This document shows, piece by piece, positions 9,400 to 16,572 of a stretch of 64,000 nt of DNA; position 1 is the first letter of the stretch; every line of letters begins with the position of its first letter. The notes beneath the pieces were generated by a model, which saw only the letters and a program-made list of their open reading frames with translations, was not told the DNA's origin and made no database searches. This stretch comes from Hymenobacter sp. DG01 (lineage in GTDB: Bacteria; Bacteroidota; Bacteroidia; Cytophagales; Hymenobacteraceae): the NCBI RefSeq assembly GCF_006352025.1, contig NZ_CP040936.1, positions 620,001 to 684,000 of the forward strand, in the 5' to 3' direction. The position numbers and the translations under genes are program-made.

Positions 9400-9765
9400 G
9401 CTACAACTGCAACGCCCAATGGCCTTCCTACATCGAGCATCTGCCGAGGCGCACCGAGATGGCCTAGTGAAGGAGAACAACCCAAACCAGAACGTCATGT
9501 CGAGCGCAGTCGAGACATCTCGCGTGCTGAGGTTGTGGTGGTAATCAAATAGGCTTAGAACAACACAACATCCCCAAGCGGAGGACCAGGCCCCGTCGAA
9601 CAACTGGCCTAGCGCCCCATGCTGAGAAGAGAAACTCTCTCGCGTGAGCGCGAAACGACGGGTTTTATGATAGTTTGCTGCTACAATGTCAGGCACTCGG
9701 GATGCTTTGGGCAACTCTATCTGACGGGCTTCTCCACGCGCATCTCAGACAGAAAAAATAGCCAT
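9400..9765. other. Intergenic region with one REP-like repeat
   Basis: About 365 nt between the ABM-fold and VOC genes. It contains one dispersed repeat copy (9491-9533). An open frame extends upstream of the VOC start through here, but its translation does not resemble the family, so I treat it as non-coding. Confidence 0.5.
9491..9533 (+). repeat. REP-like dispersed repeat, single copy
   Basis: Matches the GTCATGTCGAGC, GTCGAGACATCTCGCGTGCTGA variant of the family seen at 7.2, 12.2, 15.6, 39.5, 41.6 and 63.2 kb. No clear inverted partner is visible nearby. Confidence 0.65.
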
Positions 9766-10188
9766 ATGGAAGACCACAACAATGAAACGGCCCCTGCCTT
9801 CGCGGGCGCCCTACCCCCTAAAGTGACGGGAATCGGTGGGATTTTCTTTGTGTCCGATAACCCCCAGGCCACTCGGGAGTGGTACGCTAACCACCTGGGG
9901 CTGGAAACTAACGACTGGGGCGCGAGCTTTACCTCCCGGAGTGCGGACAACCCCGATGAGGTGACATCTCTGCAGTGGAGCCCCTTTCCCAAAGGCAGCG
10001 ACTATTTCGCGCCTTCTGCCAAGGAGTTTATGATCAACTACCGGGTGCAGAATATTGAAGGCCTGGTAAGCCAGCTCGCCGCCAGCGGCGTAACCATCCT
10101 GGACAGCATTACGAGCTACGACTACGGCAAATTCGTGCACATCCTGGACGCCGATGGCAACAAGCTTGAGCTGTGGGAACCCGCTTAA
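9766..10188 (+). CDS. VOC-family (glyoxalase/bleomycin-resistance fold) protein
   Basis: The start is placed at ATG 9766 (MEDHNNETAP); upstream in-frame codons give an implausible extension. The 140-residue product shows a vicinal-oxygen-chelate pattern: GIGGIFFVSDNPQATREWY at the N-terminus, then GVTILDSITSYDYGKFVHIL and DADGNKLELWEP at the C-terminus, which carries the usual metal-ligand Glu. The substrate cannot be inferred. A 10-bp GC hairpin directly after the stop may act as terminator. Confidence 0.85.
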   Translation: MEDHNNETAPAFAGALPPKVTGIGGIFFVSDNPQATREWYANHLGLETNDWGASFTSRSADNPDEVTSLQWSPFPKGSDYFAPSAKEFMINYRVQNIEGLVSQLAASGVTILDSITSYDYGKFVHILDADGNKLELWEPA

Positions 10189-10190
10189 CC

Positions 10191-10224
10191 CCGCAGCCCC
10201 GCCAACTGGCAGGAGGGGCTGCGG
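10191..10224. terminator. GC-rich hairpin after the VOC gene
   Basis: A perfect 10-bp stem (CCGCAGCCCC with its complement) closes a 14-nt loop that itself contains GCCA/TGGC. It starts 3 nt after the VOC stop codon and has no T-run, so a terminator or mRNA-end structure is likely but not certain. Confidence 0.45.
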
Positions 10225-10388
10225 GACCTAGAACCCGGTGAACTTTCGGTGGCGGCGCTAACACCGGCCCTGGTCAAATACCGGTCTGCCTGCGTTAGTT
10301 GCAAGTAATAGCGCAAGCCAGATTCGCTGTGGATGGTGGGCACCTACTGAACGGCACCGTTCGCTTGGTCAGGATCCAGCGTAGGCAC

Positions 10389-11639
10389 CTAAATAGCCTC
10401 CAGCCCCGGCAAGCCGAGCACCTCGACGGCGCGGCGCGCCACTGTTTTAACGCCGGCGACATCCGGGCCGGTGATGGTTAGGTGGCCCATTTTGCGACCC
10501 CGGCGCGCTTCGGTTTTGCCGTAGAGGTGCAGGTGTGTGCCCGGCAGGCTCAGCACGGCCTGCCAATCCGGCTCCCGTTGCTGACCGGTGGCGTCAAACC
10601 ACACATCACCCAGCAGGTTGAGCATAATGGCCGGGGAATGCTGGCGCGGCTGCGGCAGGGGCAGGCCCGCCATGGCATGTACCTGCAGGTCAAACTGCGA
10701 GGCGTTGCAGGCATCGAGGGTGTAGTGGCCGCTGTTGTGCGGGCGCGGAGCCATTTCGTTGACGACCAGGCCACCGTGCGCGCTGCCATCGTCCACCACA
10801 AAAAACTCGACACACAGCACCCCGACATAGCCCAGATGTTGCGCAATAGCCACGGCCGCGTCGCGGGCACTGGTGGCCAGGGCGGGCGGCATATTGCCTT
10901 CGTAGGCGTGGGTCACGGCCAGAATGCCAGCTACGTGCACGTTGCGCTGCGGAGCAAAGCTGACCACTTGCCCGTCCCAGCCGCGCGCCACCAGCACTGA
11001 GCACTCGGCGGTGAGCGGCAGCATCTTTTCCAACACGCAGGCCACGCCACCCAGCTCCGCCCAGGCGGCAGCCAGCTCAGTGGCAGTCTTAACGCGGATC
11101 TGGCCCTTACCGTCGTAGCCCATGCGGGCGGTTTTCAGGATGCCGGGCAGCAAATCCGCCCGCTCGTTCTGGACGGCCTGCAGCTGGGCTGGGGTTTCAA
11201 TTACGGCGTAGGGCGCGCAGGTTACCCCCGAGATGTCGGCGCAGGCTGTGAAGTGCGCTTTTTCCTCGATGCGGTCTTGAGCAATGCCCACCACGGCCGC
11301 TCCGGGCGCTACGGGGCGGGTTTGCGCCAGCGTTTGCAGGGCCTGGGCGGGCACATTTTCAAACTCGGTAGTGATGGCCTGGCACAAATCGGCGAGTTGC
11401 GCTAGGCCGGCCGGGTCGTTGTAGTTGGTCTGGATGTGGTGGTGACTCACCAGCCCGGCTGGGCTTTGCGCGTCAGGGTCCAGCACGGCCGTAAAGTACC
11501 CCAGGCGCTGGGCGGCATGCACAAACATCCGGCCCAGTTGGCCGCCCCCCATTACCCCCAGCGTAGCCCGGCGGCCGGCGGCGTCCTGGCTGCCCGGAAA
11601 AATTGGGGTCATCGTCCTGGCGTTGCTATCTACGCTCAT
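10389..11639 (-). CDS. purK: 5-(carboxyamino)imidazole ribonucleotide synthase
   Basis: ATP-grasp enzyme of purine synthesis converting AIR, ATP and bicarbonate to N5-CAIR. Visible features are the N-terminal GVMGGGQLGRMF nucleotide/substrate loop, TEFENVP (about 90), the ATP-grasp core KTARMGYDGKGQ, and FFVVDDGSAHGGLVVNEMAPRPHNSGHYTLDAC with the catalytic NEMAPRPHNSG signature. Its length of 416 is slightly above usual because of N- and C-terminal extensions. Its ATG overlaps the purE stop codon by 4 nt (ATGA), so the two genes are translationally coupled. Confidence 0.96.
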   Translation of the reverse strand: MSVDSNARTMTPIFPGSQDAAGRRATLGVMGGGQLGRMFVHAAQRLGYFTAVLDPDAQSPAGLVSHHHIQTNYNDPAGLAQLADLCQAITTEFENVPAQALQTLAQTRPVAPGAAVVGIAQDRIEEKAHFTACADISGVTCAPYAVIETPAQLQAVQNERADLLPGILKTARMGYDGKGQIRVKTATELAAAWAELGGVACVLEKMLPLTAECSVLVARGWDGQVVSFAPQRNVHVAGILAVTHAYEGNMPPALATSARDAAVAIAQHLGYVGVLCVEFFVVDDGSAHGGLVVNEMAPRPHNSGHYTLDACNASQFDLQVHAMAGLPLPQPRQHSPAIMLNLLGDVWFDATGQQREPDWQAVLSLPGTHLHLYGKTEARRGRKMGHLTITGPDVAGVKTVARRAVEVLGLPGLEAI

Positions 11640-12151
11640 ACCGGCAACGTCATGGCGCGAGCGGCCTCTGTTTGTTCGGCGCGAAACGCCTGCAGCTTGG
11701 TCGCCAGGTCCGGGTTGTGCAGGGCCAATTGGCTGATGGCGAACAGCGCGGCATTGGCCGCGCCGGCATCACCGATAGCAAAAGTGGCTACCGGCACCCC
11801 TTTGGGCATTTGCACGATGCTGTGCAGCGAATCTACCCCCTGCAAATGGCGACTGGCCACCGGCACCCCCAGTACGGGCACGGTGGTTTTGGCCGCCAGC
11901 ATGCCCGGCAGGTGAGCGGCGCCCCCTGCGCCGGCAATAATAGCCTGCAGGCCCCTCGGGCCGGCCTGTTCGGCGTAGGCAAACAGGTCGTCGGGCATGC
12001 GGTGGGCCGACACCACGCGCGCCTCGTGGGCCACGCCAAAGTGCGTGAGAATCTGCACGGCGTGCTGCATGGTGTTCCAGTCGCTGCTGGAGCCCATAAC
12101 CACGCCGATTAGGGGTACGTCTGGGGTATTGGGGGAGGAAGGAGTAGTCAT
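11636..12151 (-). CDS. purE: N5-CAIR mutase
   Basis: Class I PurE, which converts N5-CAIR to CAIR, the product of the PurK step. The motifs GVVMGSSSDW, SAHRMP, and the IAGAGGAAHLPGM and GVPVASRHLQGVDSL loops are present. It is first in the purEK pair, and purK overlaps its stop. The upstream neighbour on the same strand is an unrelated small gene bounded by repeats, so the native purE promoter region has probably been altered by that insertion. Confidence 0.97.
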   Translation of the reverse strand: MTTPSSPNTPDVPLIGVVMGSSSDWNTMQHAVQILTHFGVAHEARVVSAHRMPDDLFAYAEQAGPRGLQAIIAGAGGAAHLPGMLAAKTTVPVLGVPVASRHLQGVDSLHSIVQMPKGVPVATFAIGDAGAANAALFAISQLALHNPDLATKLQAFRAEQTEAARAMTLPV

Positions 12152-12163
12152 TGAATTTATTTG

Positions 12164-12206
12164 GTCGTCATGCTGAGCGAAGTCGAAGCATCTCTACCGC
12201 TTCGTT
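12164..12206 (+). repeat. REP-like repeat, left arm of the Imm50-like cassette
   Basis: GTCATGCTGAGCGAAGTCGA, GCATCTCTACCGCTTCGTT variant. It is inverted relative to the copy at 12634-12675 and overlaps the last codons of the small gene between them. Confidence 0.8.
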
Positions 12207-12607
12207 GGGGTCAAGCTCAGTACGTAGGCTTCTTCAGCAACAACGACTGCGTCGAGGCCAACTGAAGAATTAATCGTGCATTTGATGCTACTTTTTTCTT
12301 CTTCAAGTATCAGCTCAAAAATGACGTTTTGGTGGCTGAAATAGTCGAACTCCATTTCTTTGATGCCGATAAACTGAAGTTCTATTTTACAGTGCTTGGT
12401 AAGCTTGTAATAGCCCTTTTCATCAATCTCGCTTGTTATTTCGAAAGCATCTATGAGGAAAGTAACCGAAGAACGTCCGGTTGAGTGAGCCTCGAAAGTT
12501 GCCTTGGTAATTTCGGCGTCGTGAAATTCTGGCCAGTACCCAAAATGTTGAAGAACAATTTCGGAATTGACGATTCGATTTAAGTTAACGCTTTCTGTTT
12601 CGGACAT
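12194..12607 (-). CDS. Small Imm50-like protein in a repeat-bounded cassette
   Basis: A 137-residue acidic protein with no signal peptide. The motif FGYWPEFHDAEITK near residue 21 and alternating strands resemble the polymorphic-toxin immunity family Imm50, though such proteins also occur alone. Base composition is clearly AT-richer than purE and pyrC on either side. The gene is flanked by inverted copies of the dispersed repeat (12164-12206 and 12634-12675). The left copy encodes the last residues (TKR) and the TAG stop, so the C-terminus was probably fixed by repeat insertion. No toxin gene is adjacent. Function not established. Confidence 0.65.
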   Translation of the reverse strand: MSETESVNLNRIVNSEIVLQHFGYWPEFHDAEITKATFEAHSTGRSSVTFLIDAFEITSEIDEKGYYKLTKHCKIELQFIGIKEMEFDYFSHQNVIFELILEEEKSSIKCTINSSVGLDAVVVAEEAYVLSLTPTKR

Positions 12608-12633
12608 AGTATCAAGCTAGTTGCAAGAGCTCT

Positions 12634-12675
12634 AACGAAGCGGTAGAGATGCTTCGACAAGCTCAGCATGACGGG
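12634..12675 (-). repeat. REP-like repeat, right arm of the Imm50-like cassette
   Basis: Inverted copy of the 12164-12206 repeat (AACGAAGCGGTAGAGATGC, TTCGACAAGCTCAGCATGAC). It ends 3 nt before the pyrC stop codon region at 12679. Confidence 0.8.
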
Positions 12676-12678
12676 CTT

Positions 12679-13956
12679 CTAGCGCTCCAGCAGGACTTCC
12701 GTGCCCAACACCACTAGGTCCACACTACCTTTCAGGGTTTGGTCGATGAAGGGGGTGTTTTGGGACTTCGATTTCATGAAATCCCGCGTAAAGGTCGTTT
12801 CTGCTTCGGTATCGAACAAAATGCAGTTAGCTTCTTGCCCGACTTCGATGGTGGGCACCGGCAGGTCCATCAAGCGGCGGGGCTCCGCTGAGTAGCGCTT
12901 CACCACCAAATCCCACCCAAATTTGCCGGGCTCCACGAAGAAGTGATACAGCGACACCAGGGCCGTATCCAGGCCGGTGATGCCATTGGGGGCGCTGATG
13001 AAATCCTGGGCTTTCTCGAAGGGCGTGTGCGGGGCGTGGTCGGTGGCAATGAGGTCGAATACGCCTTCCTTGAGGCCTTCGAGCAGAGCGTCACAATCGG
13101 CCTGGGTGCGCAGGGGCGGGTTCATTTTGTAGTTCGTGTCGTAGTCGCCGATGTGCTCGTCGGTGAACAGCAGGTGGTGAGGGGCCACTTCGGCCGTCAC
13201 TTTTACATCGCCCCTGGACTTCCACCAGCGGATGGTTTCCATGCCCTCCTTGCTGGAAACGTGCTGGATGTGGACGTGCGCGCCCGCCGCCCGGGCCAGC
13301 CGAATGTCGCGGTCAATGATGATTTCCTCGGCGCAGGCCGGTGAGCCTTTGATGCCGAGCCGGTAGCTCATCACGCCTTCGTTGAGGGCGCGCGGCCCGG
13401 CCAGCTCCGGCACCTCGCAGTGGCTGGCGAAAAACATCCCGAACTCGGTGGCGTACTGCATGGCCCGCAGCAGCACGGCCGGGTCGCTGGTGGTGTCGCC
13501 GTCGTCGGTGAGCATTTTCACGCCCAGTTCACGCATACCCTCAATTTCGGCCAGCTCCTTGCCCTCGCGGTTTTTGGTGACGCAGCCGGAAGTATAGACC
13601 GGAATGCGAGCCCGGTCGCGGGCGTTTTCCAGCACCGACGCCACCGCAGAGGCCGAGTCGAGGGCCGGGCGGGTGTTGGGCATCATCACCACGCCGGTAA
13701 TGCCGCCGTTAATGGCCGCCTCGCTGCCTGTGGTAATGGTTTCCTTGTTCTCGAAGCCGGGGGCGCGGAAATGGACGTGGGCATCAAACATGCCCGGCAT
13801 CAGAATACGCCTGCGTGCGTCGATGACCCGGGCCCCCTCGGGAGCGGTCAGGCTTTTGCCGATGTCCTGGATTTTTCCTTCGACAATCAGGACATCGCCC
13901 TCGAGCAGTGCGGGTGAGTTTTCGGAGGCTATGCGGGCGTTTTGAAGGAGAAGCAT
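12679..13956 (-). CDS. pyrC: Dihydroorotase
   Basis: Class I-type dihydroorotase (amidohydrolase fold) catalysing cyclisation of carbamoyl-aspartate. The start is placed at ATG 13956 (MLLLQNARIA), the family-typical beginning; an in-frame upstream ATG at 14082 would overlap pyrB. Metal and active-site motifs are DAHVHFRAPGFENKE, VMMPNTRPA, KMLTDDGDT, FASHCEVPE, HIQHVSSKEG and ATDHAPHTPFEK. Length is 425 residues. It follows pyrB by 82 nt on the same strand, so the two probably form an operon for the second and third steps of UMP synthesis. Confidence 0.95.
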   Translation of the reverse strand: MLLLQNARIASENSPALLEGDVLIVEGKIQDIGKSLTAPEGARVIDARRRILMPGMFDAHVHFRAPGFENKETITTGSEAAINGGITGVVMMPNTRPALDSASAVASVLENARDRARIPVYTSGCVTKNREGKELAEIEGMRELGVKMLTDDGDTTSDPAVLLRAMQYATEFGMFFASHCEVPELAGPRALNEGVMSYRLGIKGSPACAEEIIIDRDIRLARAAGAHVHIQHVSSKEGMETIRWWKSRGDVKVTAEVAPHHLLFTDEHIGDYDTNYKMNPPLRTQADCDALLEGLKEGVFDLIATDHAPHTPFEKAQDFISAPNGITGLDTALVSLYHFFVEPGKFGWDLVVKRYSAEPRRLMDLPVPTIEVGQEANCILFDTEAETTFTRDFMKSKSQNTPFIDQTLKGSVDLVVLGTEVLLER

Positions 13957-14038
13957 GAAGAGGGTAGTGGGTTTGGTAAACCGCTTAGGGGTAGGGAAGA
14001 AGTAAGGAAAGAACAGAATCGGGTGGCCTAGTCGGTGC

Positions 14039-15019
14039 TTAGGGCAGCACCACGGACGCGCTGGCCCGTTGCGGGGCGGCATACGCCTGCTGGCGCGGAA
14101 ACTCCCCGCCCGGCGTGAGCCAGTCGAGCACGGCCATGCGTACGGAAATGCCGTTTTCGACCTGGTTGGTGATGAGGCTGCGCTCGTAGTCCATCACGGC
14201 GTCGCAGAGCTCCACGCCCCGGTTTACGGGGCCGGGGTGCATGATGTAGAGGCCCCGGTCGCGGATTTCGGCCAGCCGGGCCGTAGTGATGCCGTACACG
14301 CGGTGGTATTCCCGGACGCTGGGGAAGAACTGCACATCCTGGCGCTCCATCTGCACCCGGAGCAGGTACACCACATCGGGCGCCCAGGCCATGGCCGCCT
14401 CGTAGTCGGTGAAGCGGCGGATGCTTTCCGGTACGTACTTGGGTACCAGGGAGCCCGGCCCGAGGTAGGCCACCTCCACGCCCAACTTTTGCAGCAGGGT
14501 GCTGGTAGAGCGCGCCACGCGGGAGTGCAGGATATCCCCGATGATGAGGACTTTTTTACCCCGGGGGTCGGGGAATTTCTCCCGGATGGTGAAAGCGTCG
14601 AGCAGGGCCTGGGTGGGGTGCTCGTGCGCGCCGTCGCCGGCATTGATGACGGAGGCCGTGGTTTGGCGGGCAATCATGCCGGGCAGGCCGGGGTGGCTAT
14701 GGCGCACCACGATGTAATCGGTGCGCATGGCCTGGAGTGTTTCAATCGTCTCGCGCACCGACTCGCCTTTGCTGATGGAGGAGTGGGCGACGTCGAAATT
14801 CGTGACTTCCGCCGAGAGGCGTTTGGCCGCTACCTCAAAGGAGGAGTGCGTCCGGGTGCTGGCCTCGTAGAACAGCATGAGCACGGACTTGCCCTCGAGC
14901 GCCGGGATTTTCTTCACCGAATGGGTGAACAGCTTCTTGAAAGACGTGGATTGGTCGAGCAGAAACTCGATTTCCTCGCGGTGAAGGGATGCAATGTCGA
15001 GCAGGTCTTTACGTGCCAT
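14039..15019 (-). CDS. pyrB: Aspartate carbamoyltransferase catalytic chain
   Basis: Catalyses carbamoyl phosphate plus aspartate to carbamoyl-aspartate. Signatures are FYEASTRTHSSFEVAAKRL (carbamoyl-phosphate binding STRT), HPTQALLDAFTI, and HPGPVNRGVEL near the C-terminus. Length is 326 residues, a little over the usual 305-315 because of an Ala/Pro-rich tail. No pyrI regulatory chain is adjacent. About 220 nt upstream is a terminated structured RNA that may either be independent or serve as an attenuating leader. Confidence 0.96.
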   Translation of the reverse strand: MARKDLLDIASLHREEIEFLLDQSTSFKKLFTHSVKKIPALEGKSVLMLFYEASTRTHSSFEVAAKRLSAEVTNFDVAHSSISKGESVRETIETLQAMRTDYIVVRHSHPGLPGMIARQTTASVINAGDGAHEHPTQALLDAFTIREKFPDPRGKKVLIIGDILHSRVARSTSTLLQKLGVEVAYLGPGSLVPKYVPESIRRFTDYEAAMAWAPDVVYLLRVQMERQDVQFFPSVREYHRVYGITTARLAEIRDRGLYIMHPGPVNRGVELCDAVMDYERSLITNQVENGISVRMAVLDWLTPGGEFPRQQAYAAPQRASASVVLP

Positions 15020-15240
15020 ACCGGGAATGAGGAAAAGTGAGGAGATCTAGCTAAAACGGACAAGTGGAAGTCGGATCGGGCCCTACCCCGGCCAGTGAAG
15101 CCAACTCCCGGCGCGGCCCAAAGCAAAGGCCGCCGCCCCGGTTTGGGGCGGGAGGTTGCCGGTCAGGAGAGGGGTAGGAGAAGCCTGGGCGCGCCGGAGG
15201 TTGAGTTGGCGGCAGGGGGTAGCCGACGAACTCAGCGGGC

Positions 15241-15415
15241 ATAAAAAAACCGTTTCGGAATCCGAAACGGCGGCGGGGAAATACCCAGAAAAGAAAACGG
15301 AAATAACAGAGGCGAAATCAGGAGAACCAAAGGCGGCGTGGGCCTTCTGGCCCACTCGCGGTTCCTTGCCAAGCAGGGTTCCACGCTTCATCAACAGGTT
15401 TTTTGGTTGAAGCAT
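15241..15415 (-). ncRNA. Structured small RNA or leader upstream of pyrB
   Basis: About 175 nt on the minus strand. Near the 5' end is a possible TCAAC/GTTGA hairpin. The centre has an outer GGAACC/GGTTCT pairing, CAAGG/CCTTTG, and a strong GTGGGCC-AGAA-GGCCCAC hairpin. It ends in a textbook intrinsic terminator: CCGTTTCGGA, 1 nt, TCCGAAACGG, then seven T. A TAGTTTTG box (TAnnTTTG type) lies just upstream. Size and layout recall 6S-like RNAs, but I cannot assign a family. It could instead be a pyr attenuator. Confidence 0.6.
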
Positions 15416-15419
15416 ACTG

Positions 15420-15427
15420 CAAAACTA
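15420..15427 (-). promoter_or_regulatory. Possible Bacteroidota -7 promoter box for the ncRNA
   Basis: TAGTTTTG on the minus strand matches TAnnTTTG exactly. No good TTTG -33 element is visible at the normal spacing. Confidence 0.45.
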
Positions 15428-15590
15428 CGGCATTGTTCCGGATCCTGTGAGCATGTCAGGCAAAAAAAACCGTTGGGCCGAACGGACGGGGTAGCACCAA
15501 ACCAGCAAAGCTCCGGCAGCTGAGGACGCCCGGCAGAGGCGTTCCGGGCCGGTTGTGATGTGGCCTAGCGTGGGCGGATAGTGAAAAAGG

Positions 15591-15763
15591 AACGTCATGC
15601 TGAGCGTAGCCGAAGCATCTCTACCTCTGGCTAACTCAACTGGCCTAGGCCTATGGCAACGAAGCGGTAGAGATGCTTCGACAAGCGGACGCCAGATCAA
15701 GCATGACGGATACTTCCACAACATCAGCACGCGAGATTCCTCGACTGCGCTCGGAATGACGTT
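15591..15763. repeat. Three REP-like repeats, one inverted pair plus one
   Basis: Left copy 15591-15624, inverted partner 15659-15709 (which carries an extra GGACGCCAGAT insertion before its GCATGACGG end), and a third copy of the GACTGCGCTCGGAATGACG variant at 15723-15763. Confidence 0.75.
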
Positions 15764-15828
15764 CTTTTTTCTGTTCATACGCCCTAGGCCACTCTCAGAA
15801 GTAGCTGCCTAGCGACCAGCAGACTGGC

Positions 15829-16365
15829 CTAGATACCCGTGAGCTTACCGTCGAGGCTGCGGGCGTTGCGGTTGTGCCAGTACTGCGCTACCTGCTCGGG
15901 GCCGCGCTGTTCCATATAGTCGTTCAGCTCGTTGCGCTCGGCTTGGTACTCGAAGAAGGGCACGGCCATGCCGCAGGAAGTTTGCACCAGGTCCACGTCT
16001 ACCACCACTATCTGCCGGGAGCCGGGCAGGGGCGGGAATAGCGGCAGCAGCTCGGCCCACTCCGCGCCGCGGGGGTGGTACACGGTGGCGGTGCCGTAGA
16101 GGCGCAGGATGTTGGGCTTGCCTTCGAAGGCGCACCACATCAGGGTAATGCGGTTTACTTCCAGCAGGAGGGCGGCGGTTTCGTTGCCGCTGCCGGTTAG
16201 GTTCAGCCAGGCCACGCGGTTGGCATCGAGTACGCGCAGGGTATCCTGGCCCTTGGGCGAGATATTGACGCGCCCATCCGCGGCAGCCGTGCCCACGAAG
16301 AACACGTGCTGCCGCTCGATAAAGGCCTGGGTGTAAGCGCTGATGGCGGGGTATTGCTTGCCCAT
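15829..16365 (-). CDS. Pyridoxamine 5'-phosphate oxidase-family (FMN-binding split barrel) protein
   Basis: A 178-residue PNPOx-like flavoprotein. QHVFFVGTAAADGRVNISPKG at the N-terminus is the typical start of the split beta-barrel, followed by VAWLNLTGSGNETAALL and MWCAFEGKPNILRLYG. It lacks the C-terminal motifs of true PdxH, so it is probably a general FMN- or F420-dependent reductase-type protein of unknown substrate. Confidence 0.88.
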   Translation of the reverse strand: MGKQYPAISAYTQAFIERQHVFFVGTAAADGRVNISPKGQDTLRVLDANRVAWLNLTGSGNETAALLLEVNRITLMWCAFEGKPNILRLYGTATVYHPRGAEWAELLPLFPPLPGSRQIVVVDVDLVQTSCGMAVPFFEYQAERNELNDYMEQRGPEQVAQYWHNRNARSLDGKLTGI

Positions 16366-16572
16366 GCGGAAGAGGATTTAGCCGGGTGGCAAGGTAGAGC
16401 GTGTCCTGTGGTGCTAAACAAGGTTGGCAGGACAAATACGACTGTACCCGCTTAATGAGAATGTTTATAATTATTATTGATATAATTATAAACATGGCTA
16501 TTGTATATTTTTTAATAGCAAATCATAGCGCGGCTATAAGTCATTATATTTAGGCGTCTCACTGTAAAATTT
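16366..16572 (+). other. AT-rich leader of the reverse transcriptase gene
   Basis: Composition falls sharply from the GC-rich neighbour to an AT-rich stretch from about 16440 onward. It contains the three stem-loops annotated at 16461-16538 and no ORF. This is the 5' boundary of the foreign-looking segment. Confidence 0.6.
16461..16538 (+). ncRNA. Three tandem stem-loops upstream of the RT gene
   Basis: Hairpin 1 has a perfect 14-bp stem (ATGTTTATAATTAT and its complement, 16461-16474 and 16482-16495) with a 7-nt loop. Hairpin 2 is GCTATT/AATAGC (16497-16519). Hairpin 3 is ATAGC-GCG-GCTAT (16525-16537). They lie 35-110 nt before the RT start. Several defence RTs and retrons carry a template or cofactor RNA at this position, so this may be such an RNA, or alternatively an operator or leader. 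Confidence 0.45.

Larger units (their letters stand above)
15020..15828. other. Long intergenic region with ncRNA candidate and repeats
   Basis: About 810 nt between pyrB and the PNPOx-like gene. It holds a GC hairpin near 15125-15150 (CCGCCCC stem on the minus strand), a terminated structured RNA candidate (15241-15415), its possible promoter, and three copies of the dispersed repeat (15591-15763). ORFs through this region do not look like real proteins. Confidence 0.6.

Noticed and set aside
13957..14082. Upstream extended start for pyrC
   Set aside because: It would overlap pyrB and adds a Pro/Phe-rich segment unlike dihydroorotases; MLLLQNARIA fits the family start.
15083..15415. 110-residue minus-strand ORF upstream of pyrB
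   Set aside because: It reads through a strong intrinsic terminator and structured RNA; translation has no protein-like pattern.
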